Assembly (NCBI GenBank): GCA_910577465.1
Contig: CAJTMM010000011.1
Location: 1-53,623, forward strand
From: an uncultured Muribaculaceae bacterium
GTDB taxonomy: Bacteria; Bacteroidota; Bacteroidia; Bacteroidales; Muribaculaceae
Direction: 5' to 3'
Length of the DNA stretch: 53,623 bases
In this document: positions 1 to 6,734 of the stretch, one piece after another
Numbering within the stretch: position 1 is the stretch's first letter
Layout of the letters: each line of letters opens with the position of its first letter
The notes under the pieces: model-generated
Told to the model about the DNA's origin: nothing
What the model saw: only the letters and a program-made list of their open reading frames with translations
The model's database searches: none
Translations under genes and position numbers: made by a program

Positions 1-413
1 CGACGGATATCACCCGCCGACAGCCCCGACACATCGAGCGGCGTACGCACCGCAGACACCTCAGCCATATCCCTTTCATGGTCATCAGGCGAAGCCTGTA
101 TAGTCACAGCCGGCACATCAAACCCGTATGCACCACGCACTGCACCCACAGCAATCACCGTACCTGAAATGGGCGTGTGCACATTAGCCGATATCACACC
201 CTTGGCTTGACCAACCTTCTGTCCACGCACCACCATATCCCCCACCGCCACAACAGGCTCGGCAGGAGCGCCTATATGCTGCCCGAGCGGCAACACCACC
301 ATATCGGGCAACGCCACCTCTATTATAGGCTCGTGCGCCGACAGTTTATTATCGGCAAGACGGACACCGCCCGGACGGAAACTCTTCTTTCCCATTTTAA
401 AATTCATTTTCAT
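1..413 (-). CDS. rnfC: RnfC, electron transport complex subunit C (N-terminal part, cut by window edge)
   Basis: Only the first 137 codons are present; the gene runs off the left edge. RnfC is the peripheral NADH/flavin-side subunit of the Rnf ferredoxin:NAD+ oxidoreductase, which couples electron transfer to Na+ or H+ pumping at the inner membrane. The visible part starts with the typical RnfC opening (FRPGGVRLADNK around residues 12-23), then a barrel-sandwich region with GDMVVRGQKVG and VHTPISGTV, the usual N-terminal domain before the flavin/NADH domain. The start codon overlaps the rnfB stop as ATGA, indicating translational coupling. Downstream rnfD/G/E/A would be expected to the left but are outside the window. 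Confidence 0.93.
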   Translation of the reverse strand, partial: MKMNFKMGKKSFRPGGVRLADNKLSAHEPIIEVALPDMVVLPLGQHIGAPAEPVVAVGDMVVRGQKVGQAKGVISANVHTPISGTVIAVGAVRGAYGFDVPAVTIQASPDDHERDMAEVSAVRTPLDVSGLSAGDIR

Positions 414-1258
414 TTCAGCACCTCCGTTTCCCTATTGACCGGCGCCGGAAAATTCACCGCATGTATGGCACCGGTAGGACACACGCCCACACACTTACGG
501 CACAAACGGCACTTCGAAGCATCAACATACGCCAGATTTCCCGACACCTCGATAGCTCCGAACGGACAAGCCTTGGCACACTTGCCACAACCGATACACG
601 CTGCCGTACAACCGCGACGCGCAACCGCCCCGCGCTCCTTATTCGAACACGCCACCCACACGCGGCAACCCTTTACCCCTGCCGGGCGCAGCTCCATAAG
701 ATGACGCGGACACCTGGACACGCACACGCCACATCCGGTACATGCCGACTCATCCACCACCGGCAACCGGCTATCTTCATCTATGCGCAACGCACCGAAC
801 CGGCACGCATCCACACAGTCACCGCAACCGATACACCCGTATGCACACGACAAAGACCCCGCTCCCACACGATTAACTATAGCGCACACCGACGGTCCGT
901 CGTAATCAGCCATCGCATGACGCCGCGCACAGTCGCCCGCGCATTTGAGCACAGCCACACGAGCCACGGCGGTCACTTCGCCGCCGCCGAATATCCCCGA
1001 TATACGCTTCATATTCTCAGCACCGGCACCGGGACAAAGCATTCCGTCGACCGAACCGCGCGCCACACACTGCACCGCGAAATCATGGCAGCCATTGAAA
1101 CCGCACGCACCGCAATTGGCACCCGGCAGCAATGACTCCACCTCGCCTATACGTCCATCCTCCTTCACTGCAAACCGGCGCGAGACCACATACAGCAGCA
1201 ACGCCGCCAATGCGCCTACACCGCCCAATGCTATGGTAGAAATAAATATCGAATCCAT
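410..1258 (-). CDS. rnfB: RnfB, electron transport complex iron-sulfur subunit
   Basis: 282 aa, usual length for the long form of RnfB. It accepts electrons from ferredoxin and passes them into the Rnf membrane complex. An N-terminal membrane helix (about residues 4-26) is followed by the 4Fe-4S cluster domain with the motif LLPGANCGACGFNGC and a later conserved Cys (about residues 43-75), then several ferredoxin-type CxxCxxCxxxC motifs, for instance CIGCGDCVDAC, CTGCGVCVSRC, CIGCGKCAKAC and CRLCRKCVGVC. It lies 23 bp downstream of the rseC-like gene and overlaps rnfC by 4 bp, so the three form one operon. The protein is complete and no key Cys group appears to be missing. Confidence 0.95.
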   Translation of the reverse strand: MDSIFISTIALGGVGALAALLLYVVSRRFAVKEDGRIGEVESLLPGANCGACGFNGCHDFAVQCVARGSVDGMLCPGAGAENMKRISGIFGGGEVTAVARVAVLKCAGDCARRHAMADYDGPSVCAIVNRVGAGSLSCAYGCIGCGDCVDACRFGALRIDEDSRLPVVDESACTGCGVCVSRCPRHLMELRPAGVKGCRVWVACSNKERGAVARRGCTAACIGCGKCAKACPFGAIEVSGNLAYVDASKCRLCRKCVGVCPTGAIHAVNFPAPVNRETEVLK

Positions 1259-1281
1259 CTTACACCCTACAGCTATATCTG

Positions 1282-1701
1282 TTAATCATTCAGTTTTCTT
1301 ATATGCCACACATCCGATTGCCACGAACCCACGCCGAGCAGCCTAACCGTCGCAAAATAAACCGCAACCGAGACAATACCGCCCACGGCGGCATACACAT
1401 CACTGCCGGTCACAACCCACACACATGCCGCGACGGCAATCATCAGCAGCAACGGGAGCACAAGACACATCACGATAGCACGCCAGCGCACACCCTCGCA
1501 CACCCACACGCGCACCTCTTCACCCACCTGATACATTCCGGTATCGGCGGTAGCCACCCTTATCACATGGTCACGTCTCGACGTGCAAAGCATAGCCGCG
1601 GCACACCCGGCGCAATCAGCCGAGCCCGACGCCACCAATACCTCCACGCCATCGGCACAGATTCCCTGCACCCTTCCGCAAAACACCATATTATCAGCCA
1701 T
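1282..1701 (-). CDS. rseC: RseC/MucC family protein (SoxR-reducing system type), first gene of the rnf operon
   Basis: 139 aa from the ATG at 1701. RseC-family proteins are small inner-membrane proteins commonly encoded with rnf genes. The N-terminal soluble part has a Cys cluster (CAGCAAAMLC near residues 30-39), and two hydrophobic helices follow (WRAIVMCLVLPLLLMIAVAA and the segment after it), matching the family layout. A start 36 bp further upstream is open, but a good -7 element (1726-1733) lies between the two, so a transcript from that promoter could only use the ATG at 1701. The exact role in Rnf biogenesis or SoxR reduction is unknown in this phylum. Confidence 0.82.
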   Translation of the reverse strand: MADNMVFCGRVQGICADGVEVLVASGSADCAGCAAAMLCTSRRDHVIRVATADTGMYQVGEEVRVWVCEGVRWRAIVMCLVLPLLLMIAVAACVWVVTGSDVYAAVGGIVSVAVYFATVRLLGVGSWQSDVWHIRKLND

Positions 1702-1725
1702 GAACCTATCTTGAAACTCTTTGTG

Positions 1726-1733
1726 CAAAAGTA
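1726..1733 (-). promoter_or_regulatory. -7 element of the rseC-rnfB-rnfC operon
   Basis: TACTTTTG on the minus strand, an exact match to the Bacteroidota -7 consensus TAnnTTTG, about 25 bp upstream of the chosen rseC start. No clear TTTG -33 element at the usual distance. It fixes the rseC start downstream of it. Confidence 0.6.
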
Positions 1734-1798
1734 ACAAAAATAAGTCGCTTTGACTAACCTATTTAACACATTGTTTACGTTTTAACCAATAAAACAGC

Positions 1799-1806
1799 TA
1801 TTTTTG
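1799..1806 (+). promoter_or_regulatory. -7 element of yraN
   Basis: TATTTTTG matches TAnnTTTG exactly and sits 24 bp before the yraN ATG at 1831, giving a short leader. The 65 bp between this and the opposing rnf -7 element form a compact divergent promoter region. Confidence 0.6.
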
Positions 1807-1830
1807 CAACATATTTTCAACCACTCATAT

Positions 1831-2205
1831 ATGGCAAAGCACAACGATACCGGCAAATGGGGCGAGGACCTTGCCAGGGAATACCTTACCGCCAAAGGCT
1901 ATGCCGTTATGGAACGTAATATCCACATCGGGCACAACGAGCTCGATATAGTGGCAATGAAAGGCGATCGGATTATATTTGTGGAGGTAAAGACACGCAC
2001 CACCGACATTGTCGACCCGCTCGAAGCTGTCGACGATAAAAAAATACGGCGTATAGTCAGGGCTGCCGATTCATTCCTGCGCTCACACCCCATGCCCCAC
2101 GAAGCCCAGTTTGACGTAATTATAATATTAGGTTCACCCGAAACAGGTCACACGCTACAGCACTACCCCGATGCATTCCGCCCGCCGCTTTGCGGAGCCT
2201 GGTAA
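1831..2205 (+). CDS. yraN: YraN family (UPF0102) protein, endonuclease-fold
   Basis: 124 aa. The protein has the YraN/UPF0102 signature: GKWGEDLAREYLTAKGY near the N-terminus, then NELDIVA and FVEVKTR, which are the E...D...ExK residues of a PD-(D/E)XK nuclease-like fold. The cellular role is not established; the family is often found beside rnhB or DNA-processing genes. The start at 1831 is chosen because a -7 element (1799-1806) lies over the more upstream TTG at 1804. No downstream hairpin is visible before the perR promoter. Confidence 0.9.
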   Translation: MAKHNDTGKWGEDLAREYLTAKGYAVMERNIHIGHNELDIVAMKGDRIIFVEVKTRTTDIVDPLEAVDDKKIRRIVRAADSFLRSHPMPHEAQFDVIIILGSPETGHTLQHYPDAFRPPLCGAW

Positions 2206-2232
2206 AACGAAATGTTAAATTAACCTAACACC

Positions 2233-2263
2233 TTTGTCCATTCGAGAAAAAGCACTACCTTTG
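2233..2263 (+). promoter_or_regulatory. Promoter of perR-rbr
   Basis: TTTG (2233-2236), 19 bp spacer, TACCTTTG (2256-2263): a full match to the Bacteroidota -33/-7 promoter. The expected transcript start is near 2270, just before the PerR-box-like palindrome. Confidence 0.75.
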
Positions 2264-2277
2264 TTATGAAATCAAAA

Positions 2278-2292
2278 TTGTAATCATTACAA
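2278..2292 (+). promoter_or_regulatory. PerR/Fur-box-like operator in the perR leader
   Basis: A perfect 7-1-7 palindrome, TTGTAAT-C-ATTACAA, directly between the promoter and the perR ATG at 2295. It differs from the Bacillus PerR box (TTATAATnATTATAA) at one position per half-site and has the same 15-bp geometry. The position predicts repression of the gene's own transcript. Confidence 0.72.
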
Positions 2293-2294
2293 AT

Positions 2295-2705
2295 ATGACA
2301 TTGACAGCACGCACCGTTTCCGACATACTGACGCAGGCAGGCATAAAGCCGTCGGCTCAACGCATAGCGGTGATGCGCTATCTCCTCACCCACCACACTC
2401 ACCCCACTGTCGACGAGATTTACCGCGACCTCCTTCCGGAGTATCCCGCGCTATCGCGTACTACGGTCTACAACACCGTCAGACTCCTTGTCGAAAGCGG
2501 ATGCGTCAACCACATAGGCATCGACAGTGCCAACTCACGTTTCGACGGCGCCACACACCCACACGCGCACTTTATATGCCAACGGTGCGGAGCCATCCAC
2601 GACGTAGAGCTAACGCTCCTGCCGCAACCGCCCCATGGGCTATCGGTCAACGACACTCAAGTATATTTCCGTGGAGTGTGCCAAAACTGCCAAACAACCA
2701 ATTAA
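2295..2705 (+). CDS. perR: Fur-family transcriptional regulator, PerR-like
   Basis: 136 aa. The N-terminal winged-helix domain contains IKPSAQRIAVMRYLL and PALSRTTVYNTVRLLVESG (the DNA-recognition helix). The C-terminal dimerisation domain carries two CxxC pairs (CQRCG and CQNC) that bind structural zinc in PerR/Fur, plus the THPHAHFIC metal-ligand stretch. PerR rather than Fur is inferred because the next gene, 33 bp downstream, is rubrerythrin and because the leader contains a PerR-box-like palindrome. In PerR, iron-catalysed His oxidation by peroxide releases DNA. This would be an autoregulated peroxide-sensing operon. A zinc or iron role cannot be excluded from sequence alone. Confidence 0.88.
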   Translation: MTLTARTVSDILTQAGIKPSAQRIAVMRYLLTHHTHPTVDEIYRDLLPEYPALSRTTVYNTVRLLVESGCVNHIGIDSANSRFDGATHPHAHFICQRCGAIHDVELTLLPQPPHGLSVNDTQVYFRGVCQNCQTTN

Positions 2706-2738
2706 CCAAAATATTAATCGTAAAAATTATCAACCATC

Positions 2739-3290
2739 ATGAAGAAGAAATTCATCTGCACAGTATGCGGCTACGTACATGAAGGCGAACACGCACCTGA
2801 AAAATGTCCCCTTTGCGGCGCACCTGCAAGCAAATTCAAAGAACTTAACGAAAGCGACGCACTCGAATTTGTCACCGAACACGAAATCGGCGTGGCAAAA
2901 GGTTGCGACGACGAAATGATAGCCGACCTCACCGCACACTTCAACGGCGAATGCGGCGAAGTAGGTATGTACCTCGCCATGTCCCGCCAGGCCGACCGCG
3001 AAGGTTACCCCGAAATCGCTGAAGCCTTCAAGCGTTACGCATTTGAGGAAGCCGAACACGCTTCTAAATTTGCCGAACTCCTTGGCGAATGCGTTTGGGA
3101 CACCAAGACCAACCTCGAAAAGCGTATGGCCGCTGAAGCCGGTGCCAATGCCGACAAGATGCGCATAGCCCGTCGCGCCAAAGAGCTCAACCTCGACGCA
3201 ATCCACGACACCGTTCACGAAATGGCAAAAGACGAAGCCCGCCACGGACAAGGCTTCCAGGGTCTTTACAACCGCTACTTCAAGAAATAA
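2739..3290 (+). CDS. rbr: Reverse rubrerythrin (rubredoxin domain N-terminal), peroxide reductase
   Basis: 183 aa. A rubredoxin-type iron site comes first (CTVCGYVHEG then CPLCGAP, residues about 8-31), and the diiron four-helix bundle follows, with conserved Glu/His motifs GECGEVGMYLA, FEEAEHASKF and KDEARHGQGF. This order is the opposite of classical rubrerythrin and defines the reverse type, which reduces H2O2 (and O2) with electrons from NADH via rubredoxin/flavoprotein partners in anaerobes. It follows perR closely and probably shares its transcript; a GC-rich hairpin lies 35 bp after the stop. Codon choice is clean and strongly biased, as in highly expressed genes. Confidence 0.93.
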   Translation: MKKKFICTVCGYVHEGEHAPEKCPLCGAPASKFKELNESDALEFVTEHEIGVAKGCDDEMIADLTAHFNGECGEVGMYLAMSRQADREGYPEIAEAFKRYAFEEAEHASKFAELLGECVWDTKTNLEKRMAAEAGANADKMRIARRAKELNLDAIHDTVHEMAKDEARHGQGFQGLYNRYFKK

Positions 3291-3324
3291 TACCGATTGT
3301 AAATAAATACACAATCCACTATAT

Positions 3325-3365
3325 GCTGCGTCCCGCCACCACAAGAAGCGGGGCGCAGCTGCTTT
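3325..3365 (+). terminator. Hairpin downstream of rbr
   Basis: GCTGCGTCCCGC (3325-3336) pairs with GCGGGGCGCAGC (3348-3359), 12 bp with one G-U wobble and an 11-nt loop. The following U-tract is weak (TGCTTTA), so the 3' end may be a hairpin-protected one rather than a strong intrinsic terminator. Confidence 0.6.
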
Positions 3366-3463
3366 ATAACGGACAATCGCCATTGAACCACCCTTACTCA
3401 ATTTGGCAAAAAATATACATCAACACTCGTGGCTGTACATTTTAAAATCCGAAGTGAATTATG

Positions 3464-3471
3464 TACCTTTA
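3464..3471 (+). promoter_or_regulatory. Possible -7 element for the GH20 gene
   Basis: TACCTTTA, one mismatch to TAnnTTTG, 70 bp upstream of the GH20 ATG. No -33 partner at the normal spacing. The rest of 3366-3540 shows nothing recognisable. Confidence 0.3.
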
Positions 3472-3540
3472 CACTCGCAACTTATATTGCGGCTGACAGA
3501 ATAAGCAACTTATTACTTCCATAAACAATCCCCGACATCC

Positions 3541-5844
3541 ATGAAATTCCAAGCAGTAAGGCAGCTTTACGCCCTGTGTGCCATAGGCGCGGCACTGACC
3601 TGTTCATGCTCATCAGGCAATGCAGAAAGCGACCTATCCATAGTACCCGTACCCGAATCAGCCACATTGCACTCGGGAAATTTCACCATCACACAAGGCA
3701 CCACCATAGGTTACGCCGACGACACCCTCCTGCCGGCAGCACAGTATCTGTCATCGTTATTGTCACCCGCCACCGGACTGGATATCACCGTTCAGAAAGG
3801 CGACGGCAGCATTACGCTCGCCATCGATTCCATAGCCGGACCTGAAGGCGCCTATACACTTAAAGCCACACCTAAGAATATATCCATCATCGGCAACTCC
3901 TACGGGGGCGTAATCGCAGGTATCGAATCCATGCGTCAGATGCTGCCTGCCGAAATCGAATCCCGCACACCCGTCGACAGCATAGACTGGACCATACCGG
4001 CGGTGGACATCAGCGATGCACCACGTTTCGCATGGCGCGGCATCATGCTGGATGTCTCACGCCACTTCTACACCAAGCAGGAGGTGATGAACCTCTTGGA
4101 AGTAATGGCACTCTACAAGATGAACCGTTTTCATTGGCACCTCACCGACGACCAGGGTTGGCGTGTGGAGATTAAGAAATACCCGTTGCTCACCGGAAAA
4201 GGCGCATGGCGTAAATTCAATTCACAGGACCGCGACTGCATATACAGGGCGCGTACCCAAAAGAACCCCGACTTCGAACTTCCGGTCGAAAAATTGCGGA
4301 TAGTGGACGGTGACACTCTCTACGGCGGCTACTACACCCAAGCCGACATTCGTGAAATAGTCGACTTCGCCACAGTACGCGGCATTGAGGTCATACCCGA
4401 GATTGACATGCCCGGCCACATGCTTGCAGCCGTCAGCAACTACAATGGCGTGGCATGCTTCGACGAGACAGGCTGGGGTAAATCATTCTCTTCACCGGTA
4501 TGTCCCGGCAAGGACTCGGCTATGGAATTTTGCCGGAATGTCTACGACGAACTCATCGACCTATTCCCCGGACGTTACATACACATAGGTGGCGACGAAG
4601 TGGAAAAAAAGAACTGGAAAAAATGTCCCGATTGTCAGAAACGTATGCGCGACAATAACCTCTCCACCGAAGAGGAACTGCAATCATGGTTCATACACCG
4701 GATGGAAGCTGTAATCAACGCCAAAGGCAAACAGATGATCGGTTGGGACGAAATCATAGAGGGCGGACTATCGCCCACAGCCACCGTAATGTGGTGGCGC
4801 AGCTGGTCGGCGGATGCTCCCGCCCGGGCAACCGCTCTCGGCAACGACGTGATACTCACACCCAATGCACAATTCTATCTCGATTATGCCGAGGACCAAA
4901 ACTCCATCCCCAACATATACAATTTCGACACTACATGCGGCTTGCCCGACAGCCTGCAATCCCATATACTCGGCGTACAAGGCAACGTATGGTGCGAATG
5001 GATTCCGTCGGAAGCTCGTATGCAGTACATGGCAATACCCCGGTTGTTGGCAATTGCCGAACTCGGATGGAGCAATCCCTCAAAGAAAGACATCACCGAA
5101 TTCCGCAACCGCCTTGCAGCACAGTTCCACCGGCTGAACATCATGGGCATAAACTACCACATACCCTCACTCGAAGGCATCCACACCCTCAACGCATTCA
5201 CCGACCAAGGCACCGTGACAGTGACATGCCCCGACCCGACGGCACATATTCGCTACACCACTGACGGCACCGAGCCCACCCTACAGTCTCCGCTTTACAC
5301 CGGCACACCCACAGTGACCGAAAGCACCGACTTCACATTCCGCACATTCCGTCCCGATGGAAAACCGGGCGACATCATACATACCCGCTTCGTAAAGGAC
5401 ACATTCACACCGGCTACAGAACTCAGCAATGCCACACCCGGATTATCCGCCGCATGGCATGAATTTACCGGCAACAAATGCGCCTTGATAACCGAAGCGC
5501 CGCTCAATGGCACTTACGTGACCGAAGGCGTCGACATTCCCGCTGAAGCCAAAGGCAACATCGGTCTCGTCATCACCGGCTACATCACCGTGCCAAACGA
5601 CGGCATATACACCTTCGACCTCCTGTCCGACGACGGAAGCATCCTCAACATCGACGGAATGACGATACTCGACAACGACGGTCCCCACGCTCCTGTCGAA
5701 ATCACCGGTCAAAAAGCGCTTGCCAAAGGCGCGCACCCCATCGAGGTACGATACTTCGACCAAAACGGCGGTACACTCAAACTGCGCGTATTCGGACCCG
5801 ACGGCAGTGAGCTCCCCGCCGCTCAAATCTATTCACACCTATAA
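3541..5844 (+). CDS. Beta-N-acetylhexosaminidase, GH20, exported lipoprotein with PA14 domain
   Basis: 767 aa. An N-terminal signal with Cys residues at 21 and 23 suggests a lipoprotein, though the lipobox is non-canonical. The order is: GH20b-like alpha/beta domain (about 30-150); GH20 catalytic barrel (about 155-510) with WRGIMLDVSRHF, HWHLTDDQGWR, PEIDMPGH and the catalytic Asp-Glu pair D352-E353 in HIGGDEVEK; a chitobiase C-terminal/FN3-like segment (about 540-620); and a PA14-type beta-sandwich (about 630-767) with ITVPNDGIYTFDLLSDDGS. GH20 enzymes remove terminal GlcNAc/GalNAc from host glycans or chito-oligosaccharides by substrate-assisted catalysis. No SusC/SusD pair or other glycosidase is adjacent, so it is not in a typical polysaccharide utilisation locus. 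Confidence 0.93.
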   Translation: MKFQAVRQLYALCAIGAALTCSCSSGNAESDLSIVPVPESATLHSGNFTITQGTTIGYADDTLLPAAQYLSSLLSPATGLDITVQKGDGSITLAIDSIAGPEGAYTLKATPKNISIIGNSYGGVIAGIESMRQMLPAEIESRTPVDSIDWTIPAVDISDAPRFAWRGIMLDVSRHFYTKQEVMNLLEVMALYKMNRFHWHLTDDQGWRVEIKKYPLLTGKGAWRKFNSQDRDCIYRARTQKNPDFELPVEKLRIVDGDTLYGGYYTQADIREIVDFATVRGIEVIPEIDMPGHMLAAVSNYNGVACFDETGWGKSFSSPVCPGKDSAMEFCRNVYDELIDLFPGRYIHIGGDEVEKKNWKKCPDCQKRMRDNNLSTEEELQSWFIHRMEAVINAKGKQMIGWDEIIEGGLSPTATVMWWRSWSADAPARATALGNDVILTPNAQFYLDYAEDQNSIPNIYNFDTTCGLPDSLQSHILGVQGNVWCEWIPSEARMQYMAIPRLLAIAELGWSNPSKKDITEFRNRLAAQFHRLNIMGINYHIPSLEGIHTLNAFTDQGTVTVTCPDPTAHIRYTTDGTEPTLQSPLYTGTPTVTESTDFTFRTFRPDGKPGDIIHTRFVKDTFTPATELSNATPGLSAAWHEFTGNKCALITEAPLNGTYVTEGVDIPAEAKGNIGLVITGYITVPNDGIYTFDLLSDDGSILNIDGMTILDNDGPHAPVEITGQKALAKGAHPIEVRYFDQNGGTLKLRVFGPDGSELPAAQIYSHL

Positions 5845-5908
5845 GCGCACAAACAATATCGCACACCTGCGCGTTGAATCAAAAGAAACCAACACACCAT
5901 ATATTATA

Positions 5909-6655
5909 ATGAAAACAGTCAACGAAACCCTGCTCAACCGACGCAGCATACGCCGCTACGAGCGGGAACCTATAACCCCTCAGCAACTCGACTTCATATA
6001 CGAAGCCATACGCAATACCCCCACCAGCTACAACGGACAGCAATTCTCCGTAATTGACATCTCCGACCAGCAGCTCAAAGAACAGCTCTACGCCCTTACC
6101 AACCAGAAGCAGATAAAGACATGCTCGCATTTCCTTCTATTCTGTGCCGACTTCCATAAAATCTCCGTAGGAGCCGAAGCCAAGGGTATAGACATGCCGC
6201 AATTCACACACACCGCCGACGGGCTCATCGTAGGCACCGTCGATGCCGCGCTCGCCATGATGAGCGCTCTCGTGGCTGCTGAATCCATGGGACTCGGCAC
6301 ATGCTGCATAGGCTACGCACGCACTGCCGCACCCGAAGAGATTGCAGCATTGCTCCAACTTCCACCTCGCACCTACGCCGTATGCGGATTGGCAATTGGC
6401 GTACCTCGGGAGATGCCCGATCTGAAACCCAAGCAACCCGTCGGGCTTATTATTCATCAGAACCGCTATACCGACCAAGGTCTGAAAGAAGCCGTCCTGA
6501 AATACGATACCGACATAACCCGCTACAACGCCACCCGCTCAGGCACCAAGTCCGACAATGACTGGGTGGACCATATCATAGGCTACTACCGCGAAGCCAT
6601 GAATTACCACATGCTTCAGGCACTACGCTCCCAGGACTTCGACACCAAGCGCTGA
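5909..6655 (+). CDS. Nitroreductase family flavoprotein (NfsA/FRP-like)
   Basis: 248 aa from the ATG at 5909; the frame is open further upstream but that part overlaps the GH20 gene and is not family-like. Features: LLNRRSIRRYEREPI (FMN-phosphate binding Arg/Ser cluster), TPTSYNGQQFSVI, and MGLGTCCIGYAR in the central part. The length and long C-terminal extension (about residues 190-248) fit the NfsA/FRP class of NAD(P)H-dependent FMN oxidoreductases. The physiological substrate cannot be named; nitroaromatics, quinones or flavins are usual. It starts 64 bp after the GH20 gene, so co-transcription is possible. A second, smaller nitroreductase lies at 45440-45979. Confidence 0.85.
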   Translation: MKTVNETLLNRRSIRRYEREPITPQQLDFIYEAIRNTPTSYNGQQFSVIDISDQQLKEQLYALTNQKQIKTCSHFLLFCADFHKISVGAEAKGIDMPQFTHTADGLIVGTVDAALAMMSALVAAESMGLGTCCIGYARTAAPEEIAALLQLPPRTYAVCGLAIGVPREMPDLKPKQPVGLIIHQNRYTDQGLKEAVLKYDTDITRYNATRSGTKSDNDWVDHIIGYYREAMNYHMLQALRSQDFDTKR

Positions 6656-6692
6656 ACCCGACGCTGCATATAACCTACATACAATAACAATC

Positions 6693-6734
6693 GCCGCACT
6701 GGACCGACTGTCAGAACGACACCTTCAGTGCGGC
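6693..6734. terminator. Hairpin between convergent genes
   Basis: GCCGCACTG (6693-6701) and CAGTGCGGC (6726-6734) form a perfect 9-bp stem with a 24-nt loop. It overlaps the last codons of the minus-strand outer-membrane protein gene. T-rich flanks on both sides are modest, so it may act as a bidirectional terminator. Confidence 0.45.

Noticed and set aside
461..1135. Open frame on the plus strand opposite rnfB
   Set aside because: The Thr/His/Arg-rich translation is the complement of Cys/Gly/Ala-rich ferredoxin codons. No promoter or start context.
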